In this document: one piece after another, positions 1 to 6,950 of the stretch
How the letters are laid out: every line of letters starts with the position of its first letter
How positions within the stretch are numbered: the stretch's first letter is position 1
Origin: Candidatus Cloacimonadota bacterium
GTDB lineage: Bacteria > Cloacimonadota > Cloacimonadia > Cloacimonadales > JAIOQZ01
Assembly (NCBI GenBank): GCA_021106755.1
Contig: JAIOTM010000116.1
Coordinates: forward strand, 1 to 8,733
DNA: 8,733 nucleotides
Reading direction: 5' to 3'
The notes under the pieces: model-generated
Told to the model about the DNA's origin: nothing
The model's database searches: none
The model's input: only the letters and a program-made list of their open reading frames with translations
Program-made: the position numbers and the translations under genes

Positions 1-1671
1 CACTTTGCGTACAACCGCGACAGTGAAGAACGACATCAGAAACAGCCCGGCAAAGCCTTCTAAGCCGGAAGCGACCCGAAGTGTAGCAGAAGCCGGATAT
101 AAATCGCCATAGCCAATAGTTAGAAACGTTACCGCACTATGGTAAAACGCCTGCCCCCATTTCGAAAGATGAAGAATTTCAACACTATCTCCTTCGAATT
201 TTTCCAGACAGTAAAACAAACGCCAGAAATAGAACAAGCCAAAACTAAGCCAGGTAATAATCATAGAAAGAAAAACACTGAGTGGGTTAGTACCAAAACC
301 ACCCATTATTTCAAGGAAAATCAATTTTATAATGAATAAGAGAGTAGCCCAAAGGATATTTAATTTCCTGTGCCATTCGCCTGCAATAAAACCCCAAAAT
401 TCACCACGAATTTTGTTTTTGCTGTATGTATAGTAGGCTTCATCTTCATCCGCATAGAAACCAAGCTTACGAAAATTTTCTTTTAAAAGCAAACAGGTTT
501 CCATCCTGCGATTGTGTTTATCCGCACGGGATGTAAAGTAGCCTTTTGTCTTCGATTTAATTCGATTAACAGCTTTTTTCAGCATGTTCTTTTTCCAACG
601 AATATTTATATAGCCGGGATTAATGCACTCGTCAAACTCAAGACTTCCAAGTTTGGCAATACTTGTTGCATTTATATGCCGTTGAAGTTCACAATTGCTG
701 AAACATAACTCGTTTACTGTTGCTTTTTTAAAGTTAAGGAATTGCTCAATCAGCATTGTGTTAAAACTCAGTTTATTGACCTTCATTTCTGAGAAATCCA
801 CATCTCCCTTACCGAATTTTGTTTCCTTAAAGCTTACGTTTCCATTTACAGATAACACTTCTCCAGAATTATCTTCCTGCACCCCGAATTTGGCATTAGA
901 GAAACTCACATCCCCTTCGCCGAATTTAGTATTTTGAAAGGTTACGTTTCCTTTTACAGATAACACTTTCCCAGAATTATCTTTCTGCACTCCGAATGTA
1001 GCACAATAGAAATTCACATTCCCTTCACTGAATTGAGTCCAATCGAAACTCACATTCCCTTCACTGAATTGAGTCTGATAGAAACTCACATACCCGGTAC
1101 CAAATTGAGTCCTTATGAAACTCACATCCCCTTCACCGAATTGAGTCTCATTGAAACTCACATCCCCTTCACCGAATTGAGTCCAATTGAAACTCACTTT
1201 TCCATTACCGAATTGAGTCCGATTGAAACTCGCTTTTCCATCACCGAATTGATCATATTCGCAATTAACATCTCCATCCCCGAATTTGGAAAGAGTGAAA
1301 TCCACTTTGCCATCCTCAAATTCAGCACCAGAAAAATTCAATCCACCATCAAAGAATGCGTTCTTGGCATTATGCAATTTTACTTTGATTCTTCTCCCGT
1401 TATAAATGTCCAAAAGTGCAAGCCCAAGCGACAACTTATTTACATAACAATAGCTTAGGTTTATTTCTTTTCCTGCTTTAATATCCTTTATCACTTCTTC
1501 AGGAGTAACATAACCATAAGATATTGTCTTATAATCCTCGTCATTTTCATCAAAAAAATGTATTTTTCTAGTTTCATTAAAAATTTTGCCATCGCTTTTA
1601 CGTTTATACTGTTCATTAACAATTTCTACTTTATATCGTTTCCACATTTTCATAATCTTCATAATCTTCAT
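1..1671 (-). CDS. Repeat-solenoid / K+ channel fusion protein (3' end beyond window)
   Basis: An open frame of 557 codons without a stop runs to the window edge. Residues 1-105 are a polar N-terminal region I do not recognise. Residues 106-297 are strict 12-residue repeats of the type F-G-E-G-D-V-S-F-N-x-T-Q, with phenylalanines alternately 7 and 5 apart; this resembles pentapeptide-type right-handed beta-solenoids. Residues 298-360 are a degenerate continuation, and about 358-435 a charged, probably helical linker. Hydrophobic segments lie at about 439-455 and 463-486. The pore loop carries the selectivity filter T518-I-G-Y-G-D523 followed by LYP, as in KcsA-type channels, and the last membrane helix is about 536-554. 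By family knowledge this is a tetrameric K+-selective channel of the inner membrane (Ion_trans_2). The solenoid is probably cytoplasmic and may sense something or scaffold the pore; that is inference. The channel domain seems nearly complete, so the stop is probably just outside the window. The first ATG was chosen because GGGAG lies 5 nt upstream. Confidence 0.9.
   Translation of the reverse strand, partial: MKIMKIMKMWKRYKVEIVNEQYKRKSDGKIFNETRKIHFFDENDEDYKTISYGYVTPEEVIKDIKAGKEINLSYCYVNKLSLGLALLDIYNGRRIKVKLHNAKNAFFDGGLNFSGAEFEDGKVDFTLSKFGDGDVNCEYDQFGDGKASFNRTQFGNGKVSFNWTQFGEGDVSFNETQFGEGDVSFIRTQFGTGYVSFYQTQFSEGNVSFDWTQFSEGNVNFYCATFGVQKDNSGKVLSVKGNVTFQNTKFGEGDVSFSNAKFGVQEDNSGEVLSVNGNVSFKETKFGKGDVDFSEMKVNKLSFNTMLIEQFLNFKKATVNELCFSNCELQRHINATSIAKLGSLEFDECINPGYINIRWKKNMLKKAVNRIKSKTKGYFTSRADKHNRRMETCLLLKENFRKLGFYADEDEAYYTYSKNKIRGEFWGFIAGEWHRKLNILWATLLFIIKLIFLEIMGGFGTNPLSVFLSMIITWLSFGLFYFWRLFYCLEKFEGDSVEILHLSKWGQAFYHSAVTFLTIGYGDLYPASATLRVASGLEGFAGLFLMSFFTVAVVRKV
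781..996 (-). repeat. Tandem 108-bp higher-order duplication in the solenoid
   Basis: Two adjacent 108-nt blocks (889-996 and 781-888) encode residues 226-261 and 262-297, with 26 of 36 residues identical by my count. Each block starts FGVQ(K/E)DNSG, has a long loop containing VLSV, and returns to the F-7-F-5 pattern. 108 nt equals three 36-nt units, so the long loop keeps the phase of the solenoid. The block was probably duplicated as a unit after the loop arose. Confidence 0.88.
997..1248 (-). repeat. Core of 36-bp coding repeat array (seven units)
   Basis: Seven consecutive 36-nt units, in phase with the reading frame, encode residues 142-225 of the channel protein. On the plus strand each unit contains a close variant of gaaactcac followed by cccttcaccgaattgagt; the gaa codon recurs at 1009, 1045, 1081, 1117, 1153, 1189 and 1225. 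Several neighbouring units are almost identical in DNA, which suggests recent expansion by slippage or unequal recombination. More diverged units extend the array to about 1356 and down to about 793. Confidence 0.93.
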
Positions 1672-1674
1672 AAT
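1651..1674 (-). repeat. 9-bp tandem repeat at the start of the channel gene
   Basis: On the minus strand ATTATGAAG is repeated (ATT-ATG-AAG twice, then ATT-ATG), so the protein begins MKIMKIMKM. This gives four in-frame ATG codons at 1671, 1662, 1653 and 1647. Copy-number change would alter the number of start codons without shifting the frame. The ribosome binding site favours the first. Confidence 0.8.
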
Positions 1675-1676
1675 CG

Positions 1677-1681
1677 CTCCC
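1677..1681 (-). promoter_or_regulatory. Ribosome binding site of the channel gene
   Basis: GGGAG lies 5 nt before ATG 1671, and its first G is the last base of the TAG stop (1681-1683) of the preceding small frame. The arrangement suggests that ribosomes ending the upstream frame could re-initiate on the channel gene. It is also the basis for choosing the first of four clustered ATGs. Confidence 0.65.
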
Positions 1682-1865
1682 TAAATCTGTTTTCCAATTT
1701 CTTCGTCCAATTCAAAAACATCTGACCGATTGAGTTTTATCACACAAGCAGTAATCTGCGGGGATTTACAGGCATGTAACAGCAGGGCGGAATAATACAG
1801 GAATCGCTTGTGTTAACCGCAAATGTACTTTCGCCAACCCGGACATAACCCACAGTTTCATTCAT
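1681..1865 (-). pseudogene. Small unknown reading frame broken by one frameshift
   Basis: The gap between the CCA enzyme and the channel gene reads like coding DNA in two frames. ATG 1865, 4 nt after the stop of the CCA gene, opens a frame beginning MNETVGYVRVGESTFAVNT that ends at TGA 1740-1742. A second frame, open after TAA 1813-1815, continues with LYYSALLLHACKSPQ, then SDVFELDEEIGKQI, and stops at TAG 1681-1683, just before the channel start. Joining them by a single -1 shift (or one missing base) in the stretch 1743-1812, best near the GATTCCTG at about 1800, gives about 61 residues of protein-like composition. It could be a decayed gene, a sequence error, or a translated frame relying on frameshifting; I see no classic slippery heptamer. 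I do not recognise the product. Its spacing fits a three-gene unit with the CCA gene and the channel gene. Confidence 0.45.
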
Positions 1866-1869
1866 TTTT

Positions 1870-3195
1870 CTATTCCGGTACTGGCTCCGTTTTTATTTTC
1901 TTGAGAGACAATAGAACAAGAAGTTGACTCCGGGTAATAGCCGGATTTTCTAACCACAACTCTTTAGCTTCGGCAAGAAACCTTCCAACTTCAGTGCCAG
2001 ACTCTATCTGAAAATGTTCCATTAAAGAGGCTCCGTCAATCGGAAGTTCTGTTATCTCCTCCCGGAGTATTTTTACCCGCTTCTGAATTCCTGCCACCTG
2101 TTGGTTGTTTCCGTTTCCTTCGGCATTGTTATTCGCATCAATTAAGAGAAGCAACGGTTCCAATAATTCCTCTAACTCAACAATCAGTCGCCGGATTTCT
2201 TTGTCGGAAAGCTTCAATCCATCCGCCCCAGCTTCCCGCAGGCAGTGCTGATACCGGATGAGCGTAGTAATAATTGCTTGATCTTTATTGGAATAGGTCA
2301 TTCGCTTTAAGATTCGTGCGGCAATTTTCGCACTTTTTTCGGGGTAATCAGTATCTGACACAGTTTTTTTATCAGTATCGCGCAGTAAGGCGGCAAGAAC
2401 CATAACCGGAGTGTGTGGAACACGTTGCACAACCTGCATGGTATGTTGCCAGACATCTATGCCAGAATCATCCGGGTGGTTTTTTCTAAGCGACAGTTCC
2501 GGGATAAAACAGTCTAATAGATGAAATTCGCGTAGCATTTGCAGAGCCAGAACAGGATTGGGAGAGAGCAACATCTTATTGAATTCGTCGCGGACGCGTT
2601 CCTGGGAAATGTTTGTTAATTGCCTGGCATGGCGAACTATTCCCTGCTTTGTAGTTGGTTCGATTGTAAAACCCAACTGAACGCAGAATCGAATCGCGCG
2701 GAGCATCCTCAACGGGTCTTCGACAAAGATAATGTCAGGGTTGGAAGTTGAACGAATAATTTTATCAGCTATATCCTGATAGGCTAACCCGGTTGTGTCG
2801 ATAATCTTATGGTTTACGATGTTCATTAAGAGAGAGTTTATTGTAAAATCACGCCGATAAATATCTTCTCTGAGAGTGCCGAAGAGTACATCCGGTTTTC
2901 GGGAGAATTGGCGATAAGACTCTTTTCGGGTCATTACCATCTCAATGTTGTGTCCCCACAGATGCACCATTGCTGTACCAAACTTGGGATAAACCACAGG
3001 CTTACATGTTTTCATCTTCTGATGAAGAAATATTGCTAACTTAATACCACCCTCTGGCATTTCCACTACGAGGTCGATGTCCTGACTGGATTTCTTCATT
3101 ACTGTATCGCGTACAAACCCACCCACAATATAGGTTTTACCATCGAATACAGTGCCACATACGGTTTTAGCGAGAAGTTGCAGTAATTGTTTCAT
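1870..3195 (-). CDS. cca: CCA-adding enzyme / tRNA nucleotidyltransferase (class II)
   Basis: This class II nucleotidyltransferase of 441 residues adds or repairs the 3' CCA of tRNAs from CTP and ATP without a template; some relatives are A-adding enzymes or poly(A) polymerases. The catalytic head shows G25-G26-F-V-R-D30 and the metal-binding pair D39-I-D41. Further core motifs are KFGTAM (71-76), RKESYR (90-95), R114-R-D-F-T-I-N120 and E159-D-P-L-R-M-L-R-A-I-R-F170, as expected for the neck and nucleotide-recognition region. An HD-like domain follows: H251 is kept, but the usual His-Asp pair is R272-D273, so the metal-dependent phosphohydrolase activity is probably lost. The gene starts 19 nt after a tRNA-Ser that lacks encoded CCA. 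No clear Shine-Dalgarno is visible in that short leader, which would become very short after tRNA 3' processing. The exact nucleotide specificity cannot be read from the sequence. Confidence 0.93.
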   Translation of the reverse strand: MKQLLQLLAKTVCGTVFDGKTYIVGGFVRDTVMKKSSQDIDLVVEMPEGGIKLAIFLHQKMKTCKPVVYPKFGTAMVHLWGHNIEMVMTRKESYRQFSRKPDVLFGTLREDIYRRDFTINSLLMNIVNHKIIDTTGLAYQDIADKIIRSTSNPDIIFVEDPLRMLRAIRFCVQLGFTIEPTTKQGIVRHARQLTNISQERVRDEFNKMLLSPNPVLALQMLREFHLLDCFIPELSLRKNHPDDSGIDVWQHTMQVVQRVPHTPVMVLAALLRDTDKKTVSDTDYPEKSAKIAARILKRMTYSNKDQAIITTLIRYQHCLREAGADGLKLSDKEIRRLIVELEELLEPLLLLIDANNNAEGNGNNQQVAGIQKRVKILREEITELPIDGASLMEHFQIESGTEVGRFLAEAKELWLENPAITRSQLLVLLSLKKIKTEPVPE

Positions 3196-3214
3196 AAGTC
3201 AGAACAAAAAATGA

Positions 3215-3297
3215 CGGAGAGGACAGGACTCGAACCTGCATAGCCAAAGGCGTACCCGCGTTCCAGGCGAGCGGAGTACCAATTCTCCAACCTCTCC
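3215..3297 (-). tRNA. tRNA-Ser(GGA), no encoded CCA
   Basis: The minus strand folds as a class II tRNA of 83 nt. The acceptor stem GGAGAGG (3291-3297) pairs with CCTCTCC (3216-3222), and G at 3215 is the discriminator, typical of serine tRNAs. The D stem is GGAG/CTCC with GG in its loop. The anticodon stem is CTCGC/GCGGG around the loop CTGGAAC, so the anticodon is GGA (3262-3264), reading UCC and UCU. The long variable arm contains GCC-TTT-GGC, and the T arm is GCAGG-TTCGAGT-CCTGT. The bases after the discriminator are TCATTTTTT, so CCA must be added by the enzyme, whose gene follows directly. Confidence 0.97.
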
Positions 3298-3306
3298 GTA
3301 TCAATA

Positions 3307-3336
3307 TTATTAATGTGAATCACAAGAAAAAGTAAA
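3307..3336 (-). promoter_or_regulatory. Possible promoter of tRNA-Ser and the cca unit
   Basis: TTTACT (3331-3336), an 18-nt spacer and TAATAA (3307-3312) on the minus strand would start transcription at about 3300, only a few bases before the tRNA. The spacer holds the 11-bp palindrome TGTGAATCACA (3314-3324), a possible operator. The match to sigma-70-type elements is modest and the stretch is AT-rich, so this is tentative. Read-through from purH is the alternative. Confidence 0.3.
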
Positions 3337-3376
3337 GGTATTCTTTGTAAACATTTTTCTGACTCATAATGGTGGG

Positions 3377-4918
3377 TTAATGCCTGAAGTGTCGCATTCC
3401 TGTCATTATCATTGCAATTCCGTGTTCATTGCATGCCTGAATTACTTCCTCATCACCTTTTGAGCCTCCCGGCTGGATTACTGCTTTGATTCCCAACTCC
3501 GCGATAACATCAATACTGTCCCGGAAAGGGAAGAATCCGTCGGAAGCACAAATAGAACCTTCAATTGACAATTCGAACTTTGATGCTTTTGCAATAGCGA
3601 TTTCGGTGGAATCAATCCGGCTGGTCTGTCCAATTCCCAAGCCAATAGTCCTGTCTGGTCCGGTAAAGCAAACAGCGTTTGACTTCAATGATGCTACAAC
3701 GAGCCAACCGAAGCGAAGTGCTTCCATCTCTTTTTCGGAAGGTTTTCTCACGGATACAACTCGCCATTCTTCTGGCGTGTCGGTATCAATGTCAGCATCC
3801 TGACACAAGTATCCGGTCATGCAGGATGCAATTGTCTGTTTACCTTTCAGCAGTTGCAGTTTTGTGGTATCGAATTGGATAAGGCGTCGATTTTTCTTCT
3901 TTTTCAGTTTTGCCAAAGCTTCAGGAGTGAAATCGGGTGCGATAATAATCTCTGTGAAAATTTTATTAATAGTTTCGGCAGTATCAATATCAAGAGGTCT
4001 GTTCACAATTACAATTCCACCAAAAGGAGAAAGCGTATCGGTAGCGAACGCTTTTTCGTATGCTTCGGTAAGTGTGTTACCGGAACCAATGCCGCAAGGG
4101 TTAAGGTGCTTGATAATTGTTACAACCGGTTTATGCCAATTCATAAACCTATGGATAATCCGCAGGGCGGCGTCAATATCTAAGTAATTGTTGTAAGAAA
4201 GCTGTTTCCCATGCAACTGAGTGATGGGAGATGAGTCCGAGTCCTCGTAAAGAGCCGCTTTCTGGTGAGGGTTCTCTCCATAGCGCAAAGTTTCTTTCAA
4301 AGGTGCTGAAGCTTGAATGTAATCAGGAAATTCAACCTTGTTTTCCTTGTTAAAATAGTTTGAAATCACCGAATCGTAATGAGCTGTATGAGTAAAAGCC
4401 TTACCGGACAGTTTCAGTAATGTTTCAGGGCTGAGTCCGCCTGCCTCTACTTCGGTAGCGACAAAGTCGTAGTCCTCAGGATCAACCACTACAACTACAA
4501 AAGCGCAATTTTTAGCAGCCGAACGTATCATAGACGGTCCGCCTATGTCGATATTCTCTATTGCTTCCGCCTGAGTTACTCCTGTTTTCTTAATTGTTTG
4601 CTCAAATGGATAGAGATTCACCACAACCATGTCAATCATATCAATTCCATGTTGTTTGGCAACCGCGACATGTTCAGGGATATTCCGATTGGCAAGGATT
4701 CCACCATGCACTTTCGGATGAAGCGTTTTTACTCTGCCGTCCATCATTTCGGGGAATCCGGTGATACTATCGACAGAAATGACCGGAATACCAGCTTGCT
4801 CTAAATGGTACGCGGTTCCACCAGTTGAGATAATCTTGTATCCCGATTGATGTAGCCGTCTGGCAAAATCTGCTACGCCTGTTTTATTTGACACGCTGAC
4901 GAGAGCTCTTTTTTCCAT
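3377..4918 (-). CDS. purH: Bifunctional AICAR formyltransferase / IMP cyclohydrolase
   Basis: PurH carries out the last two steps of de novo purine synthesis in the cytoplasm: formylation of AICAR with 10-formyl-THF, then ring closure of FAICAR to IMP. The N-terminal MGS/IMP cyclohydrolase domain shows N11-K-T-G14, S31-T-G-G34, K64-T-L-H-P-K-V-H-G-G73 and the IDIGGPSMIRSAAKN block at 123-137. The transformylase part shows LRYGENPHQ (211-219), the catalytic K270-H-L-N-P-C-G276, then FGGIVIVNRPLD, GLGIGQTSRIDS and ASDGFFPFRDSID, ending in MRHFRH. Its 513 residues match the usual family length. ATG 4918 was chosen because AGAGGAG lies just upstream and MEKRALVSVSNKTG is the normal N-terminus. 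ATG 4942 would add eight residues that include the translated ribosome binding site. The gene begins inside the end of the response regulator gene (35-nt overlap), so translation is probably coupled. Confidence 0.97.
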   Translation of the reverse strand: MEKRALVSVSNKTGVADFARRLHQSGYKIISTGGTAYHLEQAGIPVISVDSITGFPEMMDGRVKTLHPKVHGGILANRNIPEHVAVAKQHGIDMIDMVVVNLYPFEQTIKKTGVTQAEAIENIDIGGPSMIRSAAKNCAFVVVVVDPEDYDFVATEVEAGGLSPETLLKLSGKAFTHTAHYDSVISNYFNKENKVEFPDYIQASAPLKETLRYGENPHQKAALYEDSDSSPITQLHGKQLSYNNYLDIDAALRIIHRFMNWHKPVVTIIKHLNPCGIGSGNTLTEAYEKAFATDTLSPFGGIVIVNRPLDIDTAETINKIFTEIIIAPDFTPEALAKLKKKKNRRLIQFDTTKLQLLKGKQTIASCMTGYLCQDADIDTDTPEEWRVVSVRKPSEKEMEALRFGWLVVASLKSNAVCFTGPDRTIGLGIGQTSRIDSTEIAIAKASKFELSIEGSICASDGFFPFRDSIDVIAELGIKAVIQPGGSKGDEEVIQACNEHGIAMIMTGMRHFRH

Positions 4919-5993
4919 TTTCTCCTCTTTTGGTGATTTCAAACACGTTGCTTATGTTTTTTAAATCAATTTTATCGTGCAATCGGTGCAAAGCATCCAC
5001 AACCCGGACATCAAACTGAACACTTCGATGATTATATATCTCTTCTAAGGCTACAAGACGAGCCAGCTTCTTGCGGTAGGGTCTGTCAGAAGTCATTGCA
5101 TCGTAAGTATCTGCCACAGCAACAATTCGTGCCAGAAAAGAAATTTCATCCCCTTTTAACCCCTCAGGATAACCTTCGCCGTCAATCCGTTCGTGGTGCT
5201 GACCAATAATATCTAACACACCATTCTCCATATCTATTGGTTCGAGAATCTTATGACCAATAGTAGGATGCTCTTTCATTGTCTGGTACTCGTGGGGAAG
5301 CAAGCTACTTGGCTTAGTTAAAATAGAGTGGGTAATACCGATTTTTCCAATATCGTGCAGCACCGCGCCAAGACGCAGAACACGAAGTTGCTCTATGCTG
5401 AGTCCAAGCTCTTTTCCCAGAACCAGACTAAGTTTTGTAACTCGCTCTGAGTGTCCGCGAGTATATTCATCACTGGCTTCCAGAGCGTTAATCATAGCAA
5501 GAATTGTAGCGAGCAGGTTTTCTTCGATTTTTCGGTTAGCTGTAGTAAGCTGCTCGGTTTTCTGGATTACTTTCTCTTCAAGCAGGCAGTAGTAAGAATT
5601 GAGTTCTTTCATAAACCTGCGTTTTTCAACAGCCTTGCGCACAGTAATCAGTAATTCATCTGTATTAAACGGTTTTTTTAAGTAATCGTAAGCACCACCC
5701 CGGAAAGCGGCTTGCAGATTATTTAAATCCGCGTTGCCTGTAATTATGATAACAGGGATTTCCGGGTTAATGTTGTGGATGTTTTTCAGAACGTCTAATC
5801 CATTCATCTGAGGCATGTTAATGTCGGTGAGCAGTGCGTCTATAGTTGCTATATCGGCAACCTTATGAATCTGGGTAGGGTCGTCAGTTACTGTGACATT
5901 ATATCCCTCAAAATCCAGAGTATCACGCATGAGCATCAGAAGCTCGGTGTCATCATCAATAATCAGCAAATTTCCGGATGTTACATAAGTCAT
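4884..5993 (-). CDS. Response regulator with HD-GYP c-di-GMP phosphodiesterase domain
   Basis: This two-component regulator of 369 residues has an enzymatic output. The receiver domain (about 8-122) has the acidic cluster D13-D14-D15, phosphoacceptor D57 in LLTDINMP, T85 in IIITG and K107 in KKPF. A coiled-coil-like linker (about 124-160) leads to the HD-GYP domain (about 160-350). That domain carries H181 (GHSERV), H213-D214 (LHDIGKIGI), H242, H266-H267-E268 and D271-G-E-G-Y-P276. All the metal ligands and the GYP signature I can check are present, so I expect an active cyclic-di-GMP phosphodiesterase switched by phosphorylation. No histidine kinase is in the window. ATG 5993 lies 3 nt after the stop of the upstream YihY gene, with only weak GGA as a ribosome binding site. 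The 3' end overlaps purH by 35 nt. The physiological output is unknown. Confidence 0.95.
   Translation of the reverse strand: MTYVTSGNLLIIDDDTELLMLMRDTLDFEGYNVTVTDDPTQIHKVADIATIDALLTDINMPQMNGLDVLKNIHNINPEIPVIIITGNADLNNLQAAFRGGAYDYLKKPFNTDELLITVRKAVEKRRFMKELNSYYCLLEEKVIQKTEQLTTANRKIEENLLATILAMINALEASDEYTRGHSERVTKLSLVLGKELGLSIEQLRVLRLGAVLHDIGKIGITHSILTKPSSLLPHEYQTMKEHPTIGHKILEPIDMENGVLDIIGQHHERIDGEGYPEGLKGDEISFLARIVAVADTYDAMTSDRPYRKKLARLVALEEIYNHRSVQFDVRVVDALHRLHDKIDLKNISNVFEITKRGENGKKSSRQRVK
4922..4928 (-). promoter_or_regulatory. Ribosome binding site of purH
   Basis: AGAGGAG lies on the minus strand 3 nt before ATG 4918, inside the last codons of the response regulator gene. It is the strongest Shine-Dalgarno in the window and decides the purH start in favour of 4918 over the in-frame ATG at 4942. 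Confidence 0.75.
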
Positions 5994-5996
5994 AAT

Positions 5997-6950
5997 TTAT
6001 TCCGATAAAATATCTTTTAGTATTTTTTTAAATTCTTCGCGGGGTATATAAAGCGAGTTTTTCTTTAGAATCTGGTTGTCTCCCGCCCGACGTTCTATTA
6101 CTAACCGGAATCTGTCGCTTTTGTCAGTTACCGAAAATCCCGATTCATGCCGTTTCTCCATTATTGAGATAACAACTACACCGCCGAGAATAATAATCCA
6201 GTTGATATAAATCCATAACAGCAAGATAGGCACAGATGAAAGTACGCCATAAAGAGCGGCAATATTGGTCATGTTATTGATATAAAAGTTATAGAATGTT
6301 TTTGTAATCACCCAGGCGAAGGATGACAGCAATGCTCCACAAAAAAGTGATTTCCCGCCAATGCGGATAGTAGGTATAAAGAGATATATCAGTATGATAA
6401 AGACAAAAAGGAGTATAAAAGGTAAAATAAAAGTACTCAGTTTACTTAACTGTGGCATATTAATCAGATTGGATACAAGCGGTAGCGAAGAGGCAGAAAA
6501 CAAGATAAGTATAAGCGAGAATCCAAAGAGAATCATGCCGAATAGCTTCATCAGTACAAATATAATGTTCTTCTCCTTACGCTCCTGAACATTGAGAATG
6601 TTGTCGAAAGTATGATTTACGCTCAGAAACAACAGGTATGAGGAGACAACAAGGATAATAAAGCTGATTATGTTGAGAGAAAAACGCCTGCTCAGAAGTG
6701 ATTCGATTAACTCAGAAATATACGTTGCCGACTCCGGTAAGAATATGGAAATTAATAAGTTCTGAATCTTATCATCTCCACTGAAAAACGAGAGTTCCGG
6801 TAAAAGCAATAGTATAAGAAAAAGGAACGGGACAAATCCCATCAAGGTAATAAAAGTCAGGGCGGCGGCTTCTTTATGTATGTTCTGACTCATAAAGATT
6901 TTAGCAAATTTGTTCGTAAATTGATGCACTTTCTTTAAGAATTTATTCAT
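5997..6950 (-). CDS. YihY/BrkB-family inner membrane protein
   Basis: This 317-residue protein has six predicted membrane segments, at about 28-52, 91-113, 130-155, 172-193, 201-219 and 238-265, and a charged cytoplasmic tail (266-317). Family signatures are E27-A-A-A-L-T-F near the first helix and A231-A-L-Y-G-V-L-S-S-V followed by LLLWIYINW near the last. The family was once called ribonuclease BN, but that activity belongs to another protein. The molecular role is unresolved; transport has been proposed. ATG 6950 overlaps the end of the permease gene by 8 nt (ATGAATAA), a usual coupling arrangement. A TTG at 6965 would add five residues and seems less likely. It contributes no catalytic motif that ties it to the neighbouring transporter. 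Confidence 0.88.
   Translation of the reverse strand: MNKFLKKVHQFTNKFAKIFMSQNIHKEAAALTFITLMGFVPFLFLILLLLPELSFFSGDDKIQNLLISIFLPESATYISELIESLLSRRFSLNIISFIILVVSSYLLFLSVNHTFDNILNVQERKEKNIIFVLMKLFGMILFGFSLILILFSASSLPLVSNLINMPQLSKLSTFILPFILLFVFIILIYLFIPTIRIGGKSLFCGALLSSFAWVITKTFYNFYINNMTNIAALYGVLSSVPILLLWIYINWIIILGGVVVISIMEKRHESGFSVTDKSDRFRLVIERRAGDNQILKKNSLYIPREEFKKILKDILSE

Noticed and set aside
997..1356. Possible CRISPR array, because of regular 36-bp repeats
   Set aside because: The units are directly contiguous with no unique spacers, are in frame, and encode a conserved protein repeat.
1033..1458. Plus-strand frame of 141 residues, rich in repeated Ile-Glu-Thr-His and Thr-Glu-Leu-Ser motifs
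   Set aside because: It is the antisense shadow of the 36-bp repeats of the channel gene. The repeat length is a multiple of three, so all frames stay open and look repetitive; there is no ribosome binding site or family resemblance.
1743..1812. Programmed -1 ribosomal frameshift site joining the two halves of the small frame
   Set aside because: No X-XXY-YYZ heptamer or clear downstream stem was seen in the stretch where both frames are open. A mutation or sequence error is the simpler reading.
3200..3214. T-run after the tRNA as a transcription terminator
   Set aside because: Six Ts follow the tRNA, but no GC-rich hairpin other than the tRNA itself precedes them, and cca begins directly afterwards on the same strand.
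3486..4187. Several plus-strand frames opposite purH
   Set aside because: They lie antisense to a highly conserved enzyme gene, overlap each other, and show no recognisable domain or start signal.
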